Source: Phycisphaeraceae bacterium
GTDB lineage: Bacteria; Planctomycetota; Phycisphaerae; Phycisphaerales; Phycisphaeraceae
Direction: 5' to 3'
Assembly (NCBI GenBank): GCA_020849625.1
Contig: JADLFV010000046.1
Location: forward strand, 16,624-80,623
DNA: 64,000 bases
In this document: in pieces, positions 28,530 to 37,621 of the stretch
Layout: every line of letters starts with the position of its first letter
Position numbering within the stretch: position 1 is the stretch's first letter
Made by a program: the position numbers and the translations under genes
The notes under the pieces: generated by a model
What the model was told of the DNA's origin: nothing
The model's database searches: none
Seen by the model: the letters and a program-made list of their open reading frames with translations, nothing else

Positions 28530-28790
28530 TCACTCTCCTTTCTCCAGTTCAAAATCGTTGACCCAAAGCTCGCCCAGATCGTTGCGGTGCGGATCGAACC
28601 TGTCACTGATTACAGCGACCTGGTAGATCCAATTGTCGATGTCGGGATTCATGTGGCCGTCGAGCACAATGCCCATGCCAACGTCGTACGTGTCTCGCTT
28701 CTGCACGACGGCCCCGTCGACTTTGGTGAAAGCAGCGTCCGCTGCCATCATGCGGATGTTGACCACGTCGTACGTGTGGAACCGCTTCAT
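28530..28790 (-). CDS. small acidic hypothetical protein
   Basis: 86 residues, beta-rich and acidic (YDVVNIRMMAADAAFTKVDG, YQVAVISDRFDPHRNDLGEL). No strong ribosome binding site, but it starts three bases after the stop of the previous gene, suggesting coupled translation. Function unknown. Confidence 0.6.
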   Translation of the reverse strand: MKRFHTYDVVNIRMMAADAAFTKVDGAVVQKRDTYDVGMGIVLDGHMNPDIDNWIYQVAVISDRFDPHRNDLGELWVNDFELEKGE

Positions 28791-28793
28791 CGT

Positions 28794-29255
28794 TCACGCC
28801 CCCTTCGCCAGGACGAACAGGCCTCGGTCGGTCTTCTGGAAGCGGGCACCTGCTCCTTTCTTATGGAGCTCGCGCAAAATCGAACTGTACAACGTGGCAT
28901 GCGGGGTCTTGCCTTTGGGGCTGGACCATAACTCTTTGGCGGCTGCTTCTTCGACCATTTGCTTGCAGTTCATGGGCTCGTTGGCTTCGATAAGAACTTG
29001 AACAGCGGCGTCGATAAGACTCAGCTTCTTCGGCTTGAGCTGTTTCTTAGCGGGTTCTTGGGCAACCTTGGGAGCAGTTTGTTCTGCCTCGGTAGCAGGA
29101 GTCACAACTGGTGTGCTGGGCTTTTGCTCGTCGTGGGTGCCCTCGGCAAGCCGCTGCTTACGCTCCTTGGCGGTCAGTTTCTTACGGACCGGGGGGCGTG
29201 GCGCCTTGGCCGGGACTTTGACGTCCGCCTTCTTGGTAGTTTTCTTCTTGGTCAT
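28794..29255 (-). CDS. HARE-HTH-type winged-helix protein with basic histone-like tail
   Basis: 153 residues. The first 75 are Lys/Ala/Pro-rich (MTKKKTTKKADVKVPAKA...), like histone H1 tails. The C-terminus LSLIDAAVQVLIEANEPMNC, then ATLYSSILRELHKKGAGARF and KTDRGLFVLA, fits the HB1/ASXL/restriction-endonuclease (HARE) winged helix. Such proteins bind DNA, and similar ones are common in Planctomycetes. AGGAG precedes the ATG. It is the best-defined member of this small-gene cluster. Confidence 0.8.
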   Translation of the reverse strand: MTKKKTTKKADVKVPAKAPRPPVRKKLTAKERKQRLAEGTHDEQKPSTPVVTPATEAEQTAPKVAQEPAKKQLKPKKLSLIDAAVQVLIEANEPMNCKQMVEEAAAKELWSSPKGKTPHATLYSSILRELHKKGAGARFQKTDRGLFVLAKGA

Positions 29256-29299
29256 GATGTCGCTCCTATGAAAAAGGTGAACGGTTATCCCGCCATTGG

Positions 29300-29518
29300 T
29301 TAGTTGACGGGAATGGTAACGATGCGTCCTTTGTGGTCATGCAGATAGGCGAACTCAACGCCAGCCGCTTGCAGGCGGTCGGCTTCCCGCTGCTCGACGA
29401 CCAAGTAGAGGCCGTCCACGTAGACGGCTTCGCCACGCCCACTGGCGTCGGTGTACTGGATCGCCTCGTGGGCGTTGGGGAACTCCGTGGCTTTAATTTC
29501 GATGTTGCGTCGTGTCAT
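29300..29518 (-). CDS. small hypothetical protein
   Basis: 72 residues from ATG 29516-29518, placed by GAAAGGA six bases upstream; an ATG further upstream is within the ribosome-binding region. Sequence is beta-rich (EAVYVDGLYLVVEQREADRL, EFAYLHDHKGRIVTI). It ends at 29300 with 45 bases to the HARE-HTH gene. Function unknown. Confidence 0.6.
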   Translation of the reverse strand: MTRRNIEIKATEFPNAHEAIQYTDASGRGEAVYVDGLYLVVEQREADRLQAAGVEFAYLHDHKGRIVTIPVN

Positions 29519-29529
29519 TGGATGTCCTT

Positions 29530-29802
29530 TCACCGCGTGACGGCGTAGTAGATGTCGGGCGGAATCTGATCGCGGACGATGGTGTCGAGGTCGTCGATCG
29601 CCTTGCGGGCCGCTCGGTAATCCCGCCGTCCAAGCAGGTTCAAAATCTTCTGCAGGTCCTGTACGTCCTCAGCGTATAAACTGGCCAGTTCGATATCCCC
29701 GCTGCGTTGGCATTCATGACCCAGCTTCTGCCAGCGTGTGATGTTGTCGCGGAACAGTTTGAGGTCCGAAGGTTCAAGTCGGATGGTGCTGTCGTCTTCC
29801 AT
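29530..29802 (-). CDS. small helical hypothetical protein
   Basis: 90 residues, acidic N-terminus (MEDDSTIRLEPSDLKLFRDN) then a helical middle (ELASLYAEDVQDLQKILNLL). It is the first gene of the seven-gene minus-strand cluster. Function unknown. Confidence 0.6.
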   Translation of the reverse strand: MEDDSTIRLEPSDLKLFRDNITRWQKLGHECQRSGDIELASLYAEDVQDLQKILNLLGRRDYRAARKAIDDLDTIVRDQIPPDIYYAVTR

Positions 29803-30131
29803 GTATGAATGTCCTATGCGGTATCAAGGCTGTTAACGTTCATAAAGGTTTCGCCTGTCGGGGACCATATGAGCCATAGCTTCGCGGAAGAATCAAGGGG
29901 CAATTGAGAGCTTGTGCGAATATAGATATGAAGGTGCTACGCGCTTACGAAAACCCTCGGAAGTTGCCCCTTATGGCCGCCACGGTCGCTAAAAAGCAGC
30001 CCGGTGGCTTGACATGTCCTACCCCATCTATGACAATCATTCCACCCTCGATTTGTCTTGTCGCGATCGTGCCCTTGAGCGGGGGGCAAGAGAACAAGCG
30101 AAGCACTTCAGCTTACCCACAGGGTTAGGTG
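29803..30131. other. divergent intergenic region
   Basis: About 330 bases between the small-gene cluster (minus) and the SIR2 gene (plus). No gene, hairpin or consensus promoter stands out. Confidence 0.4.
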
Positions 30132-31895
30132 ATGGGACAATTACTTGATATCAAGCAAGGTGTCTGCGAGATTAGCAGTAAGCTACAACAAGGAAACCTG
30201 ATTTTCTTTACCGGCTCGGCTATCTCCCAATTTCATCCGAGCGCGATACCCACCGGGCGGAGACTCAAAGCGGCTCTCATTTCTGGATTATTTGACTCCC
30301 TGAGTGACACACGCGTCAAATCCTTAGTAAAGCAACGCGTCGGACTTCGCAGGATATCATCGTTGCCCTTTGAATTGGCGATGGAACGTATCCACGAGTG
30401 CCTCAGTACTTACTTTTTTAGCATATTCCATTTCATGAATGACCGAGATTGCAATTCGGTTCACCTTGCTTTAGCACGACTGCTGCGCTTTACCTCATCA
30501 AGAACAATTCTCACTACCAACTTTGACTGCTTATTGGAATCAGCACTGAAGAGGCTCCACAACCAGCCGATTGTGCAACATAACGAGTTAAGGAAGATAT
30601 CTAACTACAAAGTATTCAAACTACACGGAAGCATTGATGATTTCAGTTCAATTTCAGCTACGTTGGCCTCAGTTGGTCGCGGAATGCCAAGACATATTAG
30701 TCGACGCCTCTCCCAACTCTTGTCGACTCATGATATATGCTTTATTGGCTACAGTGGCAGCGACATCGATCTTATGCCTTTTATCAAAACTTGTGCTAAG
30801 CGGCGCATATTTTGGCTATTACAATCAAAAAGAGAGCTTGTCCACATTAATGACTTTATACGTGAACTGAATCCGTGCTACATAACTGGTGATCTGCGGT
30901 CGTTTGTATTAAAACTTCAACACACCATTCTTAAGTCTCGAGCTGTTGAACAACCCAAATCTTCATCGCTACCTTATACACAACTGCATCTGTCCAAATG
31001 GTGGAAAATATCCGTGCCTCTAAGAATGCGTCTCTACGTACTGGCCTTACTCTACAAACAGTGTGCCATGTGGCATCAGTCAGGCGAGGTCTTTGCGGCG
31101 ATTGAACGTAGTCTGCCTCCAATAAAGTCAATGAAATCACGTTTAATGCGAGCGTCACTTTATGGGAAGTGGGCTGATGTAGAATATCGGCGCAGGCGAT
31201 TAAAAGCCGCAGATAACTTATGGGATAGAGGTTTACAGTCAATAAAAGGCGTAAGAGGAAGAACGGCACAACTGTTTCGCGGTCACCTCCTTAACGACAT
31301 GGGTGCTGCCTATTATAAGAGGGGTATGTTTTCTGATGCACAACGGTACTTGCTTCAAGCCAAAGATATTGGGGACTCTTGCTCGTCAAAGTTATACAAG
31401 GATAATATTCCAGAGCTGCGAGGTAACAATTTTGACAACCTGGGACTTGTCGCTTATGCAACGGGGAGTTTGGATGAAGCTGAAAGTCATTTTCAAAAGG
31501 CAATATGTGAATTCACAAAGTCAGGCAATGTGGTCATGAAGGCTGTGTCTACGATTGGCTTGGTCATGGTTTATACGCGGCAAGGTCGAAATGAGGCAAT
31601 TCAACAAGCCGAGAATGCCTGGAATATCATAGAAGCATTTGGAACGCTTGAGCAACGAGCCGTGACAGCCTGTGACCGCGGTTGGATATATTATTATTGT
31701 GGTAATATCGATCAAGCCATCCTGTGGTTTAAATGTGCTATTACCTATGCTGTAAAGTCAAGAGAACCATTGATCGCAACGGAAGCTTCCACGCAGACTA
31801 TTTCTCTGACTCGCCAGCGATTTCCTTTTTCTAATACTGAACGGGATTTTCTTCGTGGAATTGCCTTGAAGTCACGCGTAAATAGGCAGGCGTGA
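30132..31895 (+). CDS. SIR2-like domain with TPR-like C-terminus
   Basis: 587 residues from ATG 30132-30134 (GTG at 30129 is also possible). Residues 22-215 carry SIR2 motifs: NLIFFTGSAIS, TILTTNFDCLLE, VFKLHGSIDD (catalytic His) and FIGYSGSDIDL. From about 300 it has at least six TPR-like helix pairs (YYKRGMFSDAQRYLLQAKDI, GLVAYATGSLDEAESHFQKA). SIR2-containing defence proteins often consume NAD+ after infection; the repeats probably sense a phage trigger or a partner. The gene is alone and AT-rich. NADase activity is family-based, not shown. Confidence 0.85.
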   Translation: MGQLLDIKQGVCEISSKLQQGNLIFFTGSAISQFHPSAIPTGRRLKAALISGLFDSLSDTRVKSLVKQRVGLRRISSLPFELAMERIHECLSTYFFSIFHFMNDRDCNSVHLALARLLRFTSSRTILTTNFDCLLESALKRLHNQPIVQHNELRKISNYKVFKLHGSIDDFSSISATLASVGRGMPRHISRRLSQLLSTHDICFIGYSGSDIDLMPFIKTCAKRRIFWLLQSKRELVHINDFIRELNPCYITGDLRSFVLKLQHTILKSRAVEQPKSSSLPYTQLHLSKWWKISVPLRMRLYVLALLYKQCAMWHQSGEVFAAIERSLPPIKSMKSRLMRASLYGKWADVEYRRRRLKAADNLWDRGLQSIKGVRGRTAQLFRGHLLNDMGAAYYKRGMFSDAQRYLLQAKDIGDSCSSKLYKDNIPELRGNNFDNLGLVAYATGSLDEAESHFQKAICEFTKSGNVVMKAVSTIGLVMVYTRQGRNEAIQQAENAWNIIEAFGTLEQRAVTACDRGWIYYYCGNIDQAILWFKCAITYAVKSREPLIATEASTQTISLTRQRFPFSNTERDFLRGIALKSRVNRQA

Positions 31896-32090
31896 TTGAG
31901 GTAGCCTCGCTATCTGTAGATATTCGGGTATATATTTATTTGGTATGGGAATGTATTTTACTCTTGGATCATCCATCAGTTGCAGCATCCTCTCTTCAAT
32001 CTTCTGATCCGCTGATGCTCTTGCTTCTGGTAGTCGCACGTTGAAGGATATCGCCACCTTGACTGTTCTGTGAGCTTTTCTCTTCCGCAT
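31872..32090 (-). CDS. possible small protein convergent with the SIR2 gene
   Basis: 72 residues (TVKVAISFNVRLPEARASAD...). It overlaps the end of the SIR2 gene by 24 bases. An upstream minus-strand frame, starting at ATG 32274 (MKTVRYEIYRRPNAPSAMKA), overlaps both it and the HerA stop, and reads sensibly for its first 60 residues; the two may be one frameshifted or two coupled genes. Confidence 0.4.
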   Translation of the reverse strand: MRKRKAHRTVKVAISFNVRLPEARASADQKIEERMLQLMDDPRVKYIPIPNKYIPEYLQIARLPQSRLPIYA

Positions 32091-32254
32091 TGTTACAATA
32101 GACTTTATGCATACTTAAACTTTGCGTTTGCCCCTCAATAAAAGATAATTCCGCGACAACGGTCGCTTCCCTCCCATCTACCATCCTTCCTGGAGGATGT
32201 CGGGCAAAGGGCAGGGCTTTCATTGCAGAGGGCGCGTTCGGTCTCCGATAAATC

Positions 32255-34267
32255 TCATACCGTACCGTCTTCATTGTGCTCGGGTTCCACATCGAGATGG
32301 CGTACCCCTTCACCCCGCATCGCAACGATGACACGGCGTTTGATCATCAACCCCGCAGCAGCCAATTGTTTCTGAATTTTGGCCAGTGCCGTCGTATCCG
32401 TGGCCACGACAACGACTCGATCGAAGCCCGAGCGGAGACCGTGTTTCACGTTGGCGACGACGTCAGAGTTGCCTGTCTCGATCTCCACGCCGATTTGTTT
32501 GTGGTCGCGTACCGCAAGCACGTCGACACGGCCGCCAGCGCGTGGAGCCTCGAGTTGCACTTTGTATCCCCGGTCGGCCAGTTGCCGGGCATACCAACGT
32601 TTCCAGTATGAATGCGCCAAAGATTCACGCGGCGTTACGCCTTCCTCCAATCCCAACGCGATACGACCTTGCGGAGAGAGACGCAGCAGCCTTTTGTGGG
32701 TATTGCCGACGGGGATCGTCTGGGCCTCCAGCCAGCCCTGGCGCAGCAGCGTCTGCTGGACACGGCTCGCCTTGCTGCCGCCCCACTTCAAGCGTTGCCG
32801 TCGCTGCTGCACGCCATCATCAGGATGGGCGATGACGTCCTCCAAAAACGCCATCGCATCCCCGTTCAAAACCTGATCCGCCGCCGGAAACCCCCGGAAG
32901 GTGCCAACATCGTGCGGCACAGCCGACGTAGGGGCGGAACGTGCGGGGCCAGTTGGCGGGTTTTTGAGATAATCCCGCAGCTTTTCGTCGGTCATCGCGC
33001 CCTTTGCAATGTCCATCTGCGGAATGCGGATCAAAAAGGGCTGATGCCAGCGATCCTGCAGCTTGACGATGCCGTGCCCCACGGGCAGCATGGCCAGATA
33101 GCGCTTCTCCGCCGGCTCCAGGCCGCAGAGACCCGCTGCCATGTTGACGTCGCTGGGGTGCTTCTGACTCAGGAAGATGCTGGCAAAGCTGTTGCCCGTC
33201 GCGGCCGGCGAGATCAGATGGCAGTTCTGATCACTTAGAATTACTGCGACACCCAGTTCCCGAAACTGCCTGAGCAGCGACTCGAGCAGCGGCTCCCTGG
33301 CCCGCCCGGGCTGGCGATAGAGCACATGGTGCGCCTCGTCCAGACATATAGCAAGGTCCAATCGCTCCCGCACCGGCGCAGCCAGCTTTACGTAATAAAG
33401 CCACAAGCAGATCAGCGGGATGAGGAACCGCTTGGCGCTGCTGGCTAACCCGTTCAACTCGATGATAGTGTTCTCGTGAAGCAACGTGCGCAACTGCTCG
33501 GCCTGGGTCACACGGTCGTGGCAGGCGATGTCAGTGAAGCGTACGCTCTGCAACGCTCTCATCGCCGAAACCTTCCAGCCACGGACACGCCCCGTATCTG
33601 GCATGTTCTCCACCTGGTCGATGACCTGTTGCGTAGTCGGCGTCGTGATGCCTGATTCCTGCAACGCGGCCAGCGCACGATGAAGAATAGACCGGGCACC
33701 GTCACCGAGGGTGTAAGCTTCGGCCAGCGTGTCCACGAGATGAGTGATGTAAACGTTCGACTCCAAACCTGGGGGCGCGATGAACGGGTTGAAAGGGAAT
33801 GGCGAGATGCGCCTTCCTGGTGTGAACACATTGACTCGTTGGAATTGTTTCATCCGGGAACCAAGTATGTGGCGACCGGTGCGTTTCCAATCGAAGAGTA
33901 CCCAGACGACTCTGTGAGATTCAAGTTGGCTGAGCAGGTGGAAAATCAGATTGGTCTTACCACTGCCAGACCTGCCAAAGATGGAGAGTCCCTGCAGCAA
34001 CTCCGCCTCATACAATCCAAACGGCCACTTATCCTTTTCATACACCACTGTCCCCAGATGTAATGGACCTCGGGCAACCCCTTCCGGGGGCAGGGAGAGC
34101 AGAATGCGGCGTTCGACATCGCCGAACTGGCGTCGGCCTTCATGGATGATCTGGCGATCGATAAGGGATTTGAATTCCGCGTCGGTGGTCTGCCTCACGG
34201 TCAGCCAATGCTCAACCTGCTGCGGCATCAGTGGCCGCAGCTTACGGGCCAGGGTTTCAACGTCCAT
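32255..34267 (-). CDS. intact HerA-like ATPase with C-terminal nuclease-like domain
   Basis: 670 residues. Walker A IFGRSGSGKTNLIFHLL (GRSGSGKT 98-105), Walker B LDLAICLDEAHH near 300, then VAVILSDQNCHL and ASIFLSQKHPSDVN as sensor segments. The C-terminus has GRVDVLAVRDHKQIGVEIET, a D-x(n)-E-x-E set resembling RecB/VRR-type nucleases, followed by VVVVATDTTALAKIQKQLA. It has the same domain order as the split pair at 966-2989. The start codon follows GAGGGAAG, as do several others in this operon. Likely couples ATP-driven DNA movement to cutting in a system with the two methyltransferases upstream. Two exact decamers CCCCCGGAAG lie within it. Confidence 0.85.
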   Translation of the reverse strand: MDVETLARKLRPLMPQQVEHWLTVRQTTDAEFKSLIDRQIIHEGRRQFGDVERRILLSLPPEGVARGPLHLGTVVYEKDKWPFGLYEAELLQGLSIFGRSGSGKTNLIFHLLSQLESHRVVWVLFDWKRTGRHILGSRMKQFQRVNVFTPGRRISPFPFNPFIAPPGLESNVYITHLVDTLAEAYTLGDGARSILHRALAALQESGITTPTTQQVIDQVENMPDTGRVRGWKVSAMRALQSVRFTDIACHDRVTQAEQLRTLLHENTIIELNGLASSAKRFLIPLICLWLYYVKLAAPVRERLDLAICLDEAHHVLYRQPGRAREPLLESLLRQFRELGVAVILSDQNCHLISPAATGNSFASIFLSQKHPSDVNMAAGLCGLEPAEKRYLAMLPVGHGIVKLQDRWHQPFLIRIPQMDIAKGAMTDEKLRDYLKNPPTGPARSAPTSAVPHDVGTFRGFPAADQVLNGDAMAFLEDVIAHPDDGVQQRRQRLKWGGSKASRVQQTLLRQGWLEAQTIPVGNTHKRLLRLSPQGRIALGLEEGVTPRESLAHSYWKRWYARQLADRGYKVQLEAPRAGGRVDVLAVRDHKQIGVEIETGNSDVVANVKHGLRSGFDRVVVVATDTTALAKIQKQLAAAGLMIKRRVIVAMRGEGVRHLDVEPEHNEDGTV

Positions 34268-34697
34268 CTTCCCTCGGTGCCAGATAACGATGCTTGTTCA
34301 GCAGGGACATCAGGTGTTCATGCAGGGTCCGTAGCTGTTCATCTTCTATCAGTGCAAGGCGGCGGCGCTCCCTTTCAATGTCGCTCAATCGGTCTTTTAA
34401 TCGTCGGCGGTGTTCCTGGTACGGCTGCGGCGGGTAACGTGGACGGTCTAGTCGCATCAGTTCGGTGTCCAAGTAACATTCCTGCCGCAGCAAACCACGA
34501 CGCAGGTTTTCATGTAGTGTGCGCGTGCGGTCCAACTCGGCCAGCGTCAAACCGATCTCGCGCTCGAGCCCGGACGACAGGTCAAGACCCCAGAGCCGGT
34601 CCTCACTGCGGGGGATAGCGGCGCGTGCATGGGACTCCAAAATTTGCCAGAACGTCGGTTTGACTTCCGGGGTGATCTCGACGATACGCGGACTCAT
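34257..34697 (-). CDS. coiled-coil protein
   Basis: 146 residues dominated by heptad-like charged helices (EHRRRLKDRLSDIERERRRL) with an N-terminal segment TPEVKPTFWQILESHARAAI. It overlaps the HerA gene by 11 bases and the methyltransferase by four bases. It probably links the ATPase to other subunits. Family unknown. Confidence 0.65.
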   Translation of the reverse strand: MSPRIVEITPEVKPTFWQILESHARAAIPRSEDRLWGLDLSSGLEREIGLTLAELDRTRTLHENLRRGLLRQECYLDTELMRLDRPRYPPQPYQEHRRRLKDRLSDIERERRRLALIEDEQLRTLHEHLMSLLNKHRYLAPREDGR

Positions 34698-35452
34698 GGA
34701 CTGTTCACCCCTGTCCTTTCTTGGCGCATCTGTGTTTCGTTGCTGATGCTGCCCAGTCGCTCCTCAGCCATGCGTATGTAAGTCGGCTCAAGTTCGAACC
34801 CCACGTAGCGCCGGTCCAGGGTTTTGGACGCGACGGCCGTTGTGCCGCTGCCCATGAACGGGTCCAACACCAGGTCGCCTGGATGGGAACTGACCCGAAT
34901 GAGACGCTGGATGAAGGCGAGGGGTTTTTCTGTCGGGTGCGATGTATACCTATCGCTGGTTGAGTAGGCGAATGTGTTGACACATTCGGCCTGAGACAGG
35001 AAGTTGAAGGTGGAGCCGGTCTTGCCTTTGGTCAGAAAGGCGCACAACTCGAAACCCCGACGCCACGCATTCTTGTAGATCGAAGGCTGCGGTGCCTTCT
35101 TGAGTATGGCCAGCAGGTTACGCAGTCGGAACCCCCGCTGCACCGCCTTGCGGGCAAAATACCCCACCTGCTCCTCAGCCAAGAACATATATAAGGATCC
35201 GCCCGGCTTGAGCACCCGGTGGCACTCGCTGATCAATCGCAGGATGAACACGTCGTAGTCGAAGGGATGGAATGTATCCCAACTGCCCCAGGCCTCCTGT
35301 GTGGACATGATGCGTCCCTGGCGGATCGTCTTCATATTGCGGCTGGCGATTCCGTAGGGCGGATCGGTCACAATCAGATCGACCGATTCGTTTTTGAGCT
35401 TGGCGAGTCCCTCGAACGCGTCCATGTGGTGGATGCGGTTGAGTTCCAGCAT
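34694..35452 (-). CDS. DNA methyltransferase, DPPY type (N6-adenine or N4-cytosine)
   Basis: 252 residues. The catalytic VTDPPYG (DPPY 30-33) comes first and the SAM-binding DPFMGSGTTA near residue 198 comes late, the beta-class order. The start codon shares one base with the stop of the larger methyltransferase (TGATG). With a second, differently built methyltransferase beside it, the pair may act on two strands or two targets of one recognition system. Confidence 0.9.
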   Translation of the reverse strand: MLELNRIHHMDAFEGLAKLKNESVDLIVTDPPYGIASRNMKTIRQGRIMSTQEAWGSWDTFHPFDYDVFILRLISECHRVLKPGGSLYMFLAEEQVGYFARKAVQRGFRLRNLLAILKKAPQPSIYKNAWRRGFELCAFLTKGKTGSTFNFLSQAECVNTFAYSTSDRYTSHPTEKPLAFIQRLIRVSSHPGDLVLDPFMGSGTTAVASKTLDRRYVGFELEPTYIRMAEERLGSISNETQMRQERTGVNSP

Positions 35453-36843
35453 CAGGCCGCGACAGCCTCCTTACCGTCGTGTTCGTCCAACCTGGCGAGT
35501 CGTCGCTCAGCCATGGACACAAATTCAGGATTGATTTCAAATCCGATGAAATCACGCCCTAGTTTGCGGGCGACCACCGCCGTGGTACCAGCGCCCATGA
35601 AGGGATCAAGCACCAAGGCTTTGCGGTATCCGCTATTGCACTGACAACCGCCTGTCCACTTCGCAGTCTCCGTCGCTCCCTTTCCTAACTTCCGTGGGGT
35701 GGGTAGGAATGTTTGGGGTTGGCCACAACTGTTACAGACCAACAATGGGGTGGTCTTGATGGGGCGTTCCACCAGGGCCTCGGGGAACATAGCGGGATGG
35801 AACACATGGTGCGATCCCGTTGCAATCGACCAATAATCCTCGTTCGTTCCCAGTGCGTATTTGCGTTCATGTGTATGTTCATGTCCCGACTTACTCGCCC
35901 ATCCCCGGACGCTATCCGTTGCAACCTTCCGCGACTGCTGCGGCGAAACCCACATGACATCACCTGGGTTCTTTCCTTTGGGATGCCCGCCGAGCATTGA
36001 ACCGCCGAGGCCCAGCTCTGCGAATTTCCCCTTAAACCGCTGGCGGCCTGCCATCATGCGTCGATAGTCACGCTCAGCCTGCGGTGTGCCGCGTTTATGC
36101 GGCTGACGCACTGCGTCGAGGTCAAAGTAATACCGTTTCGACTTGACAAACAGGAGCAGGTATTCCCAGGAATTGGTGAATCGGTCGCGGGCTGAGTTGG
36201 GGATGTGATTGGGCTTGTGCCAGATGATCTTGTTGCGCAGCGTCCAACCACGCTCGACCATGCCGAGCATGAAACGTTCAGGGACACCCACCAAGCACTT
36301 GTCCCAGCGACCTCGGCAGTGACCGACAGCCTGCAGATAGGAAAGATCATCCTTCAGGATAGAGGTCTTGCCTTTGCGGCGTGCGGCGTAGTGCGCTGTG
36401 GTCGAGCAGCCCCCGTATGTGTCGCCCAAGTTGACCCAGCATGTACCGTGGGGTTTGAGGACACGCTTCACCTCGTCGAAGATATCAAGCAGGTGCTTGA
36501 CGAACATAGCAAAATTCGGCTCCATGCCAAGCTGGCCGCGCCACGCTCCGCACTGGCCGCAGATGTGACTGTGTGTCTCGAAGTGCCCCAATCCTTTTTG
36601 GTCACGGGATATCTTGGCACGACGCGTCCCCCCGGTCCGTCGTTTGATCAAGTGCCCCCAAGGCTCCCTACAGCTAAAGTCGTGCTCGCAGGTTGGGTTG
36701 CCGTCCCAGATCATGGTGGTGGACTCGCCATAATCCCGAAGGCTCCAATACGGAGGCGAGGTAACAACCACGTCGACGCTGTTGTTCGGTAACTGTTGCA
36801 AGCCTTCCAGCGCGCCCATACAGTGGACCGTGTTTAGCTTCAT
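35452..36843 (-). CDS. DNA methyltransferase, SPPY type (probably N4-cytosine)
   Basis: 463 residues. VTSPPYWSLRDYG (residues 28-40) is the SPPY motif typical of N4-cytosine enzymes, with the SAM motif DPFMGAGTTAV near the C-terminus. Inserted cysteine pairs (CGQCGAW, CNSCGQ and CQC) suggest bound zinc. It lies directly upstream of the smaller DPPY methyltransferase and overlaps the winged-helix gene by four bases. SD-like GAGGGAA precedes the ATG. Confidence 0.9.
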   Translation of the reverse strand: MKLNTVHCMGALEGLQQLPNNSVDVVVTSPPYWSLRDYGESTTMIWDGNPTCEHDFSCREPWGHLIKRRTGGTRRAKISRDQKGLGHFETHSHICGQCGAWRGQLGMEPNFAMFVKHLLDIFDEVKRVLKPHGTCWVNLGDTYGGCSTTAHYAARRKGKTSILKDDLSYLQAVGHCRGRWDKCLVGVPERFMLGMVERGWTLRNKIIWHKPNHIPNSARDRFTNSWEYLLLFVKSKRYYFDLDAVRQPHKRGTPQAERDYRRMMAGRQRFKGKFAELGLGGSMLGGHPKGKNPGDVMWVSPQQSRKVATDSVRGWASKSGHEHTHERKYALGTNEDYWSIATGSHHVFHPAMFPEALVERPIKTTPLLVCNSCGQPQTFLPTPRKLGKGATETAKWTGGCQCNSGYRKALVLDPFMGAGTTAVVARKLGRDFIGFEINPEFVSMAERRLARLDEHDGKEAVAA

Positions 36844-37484
36844 GGTTCCCTCGGAAACAGACCCTCCTCTTGTGGTGAATCAGTGAAAGAATGCGTCGAC
36901 AACGGGGCATGAATCAGCAACTCACGCAGGCAACGTCCCGTCTCGGTAAGTTGGTATTGTGGTCGCCTGTGTCGGCGCGACGGCGGATCGATGCGTTTAA
37001 GGATACCCTTCCTGAGAAACAACCGTACCACTTCGCGGGTGTTGCTCGCGCTCATGCGCAAATCGGGATCGTCACGACGGGCCACACGGCGGACCCTGGA
37101 CGGCGTGCTCACTCCCTGAAACGCCTTGAGCACCGCTGCTCGGTGCCGGAAACACACCCATCCGTATAGAGACCAGTCTGTTCCCCGAGATAATTCGGGA
37201 AGATGGTAGTCGTGGAGTGGCATGCCCCTCTCTTTGCGCAGCTCGGTGGCGCAATCCTCACCAAGCGGTGTCACCCAATAGACCCGGCTTCGTTGGGCAT
37301 GCTCGTTCAGGCACCGCACCAGACGGTAGATGCCCAGCTCAGCCAAGGCCAGCCCGCAGCAATCGGGATTCAGCCCTGTATGCCGGGCTAACTGTCCCAC
37401 CGTGAGCGGGTAGTGTATCGCCAGCAACACCTGCTGCCGTCGTTCCCCTTGCTTCAACCATAGATACACCTCATCAAATCTCAT
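36840..37484 (-). CDS. winged-helix protein, first gene of the methyltransferase-HerA operon
   Basis: 214 residues from ATG 37482-37484, preceded by GAGGGAAA. Two winged-helix-like units: PLTVGQLARHTGLNPDCCGL near residue 25 and REVVRLFLRKGILKRIDPPS near 155. It probably controls the operon or recognises DNA for the complex. Family not recognised. The four genes that follow overlap it or each other. Confidence 0.7.
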   Translation of the reverse strand: MRFDEVYLWLKQGERRQQVLLAIHYPLTVGQLARHTGLNPDCCGLALAELGIYRLVRCLNEHAQRSRVYWVTPLGEDCATELRKERGMPLHDYHLPELSRGTDWSLYGWVCFRHRAAVLKAFQGVSTPSRVRRVARRDDPDLRMSASNTREVVRLFLRKGILKRIDPPSRRHRRPQYQLTETGRCLRELLIHAPLSTHSFTDSPQEEGLFPREP

Positions 37485-37621
37485 TTTCCCTCGGCCCCGG
37501 AATTGGATAGCGTCTGCTTCAGACCGCAAACACCATCAGATTCTAGTAGTAAATTTCCAAAGGTAAAAGAGCGTGCATCTACTTATAGCTTCAACCGATT
37601 TAACCTCGCTCGTGCAGTGTA

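Noticed and set aside
32389..33238. Plus-strand frames of 149-208 codons opposite the HerA gene
   Set aside because: Arg/Pro-rich antisense shadows of a gene with clear Walker motifs.
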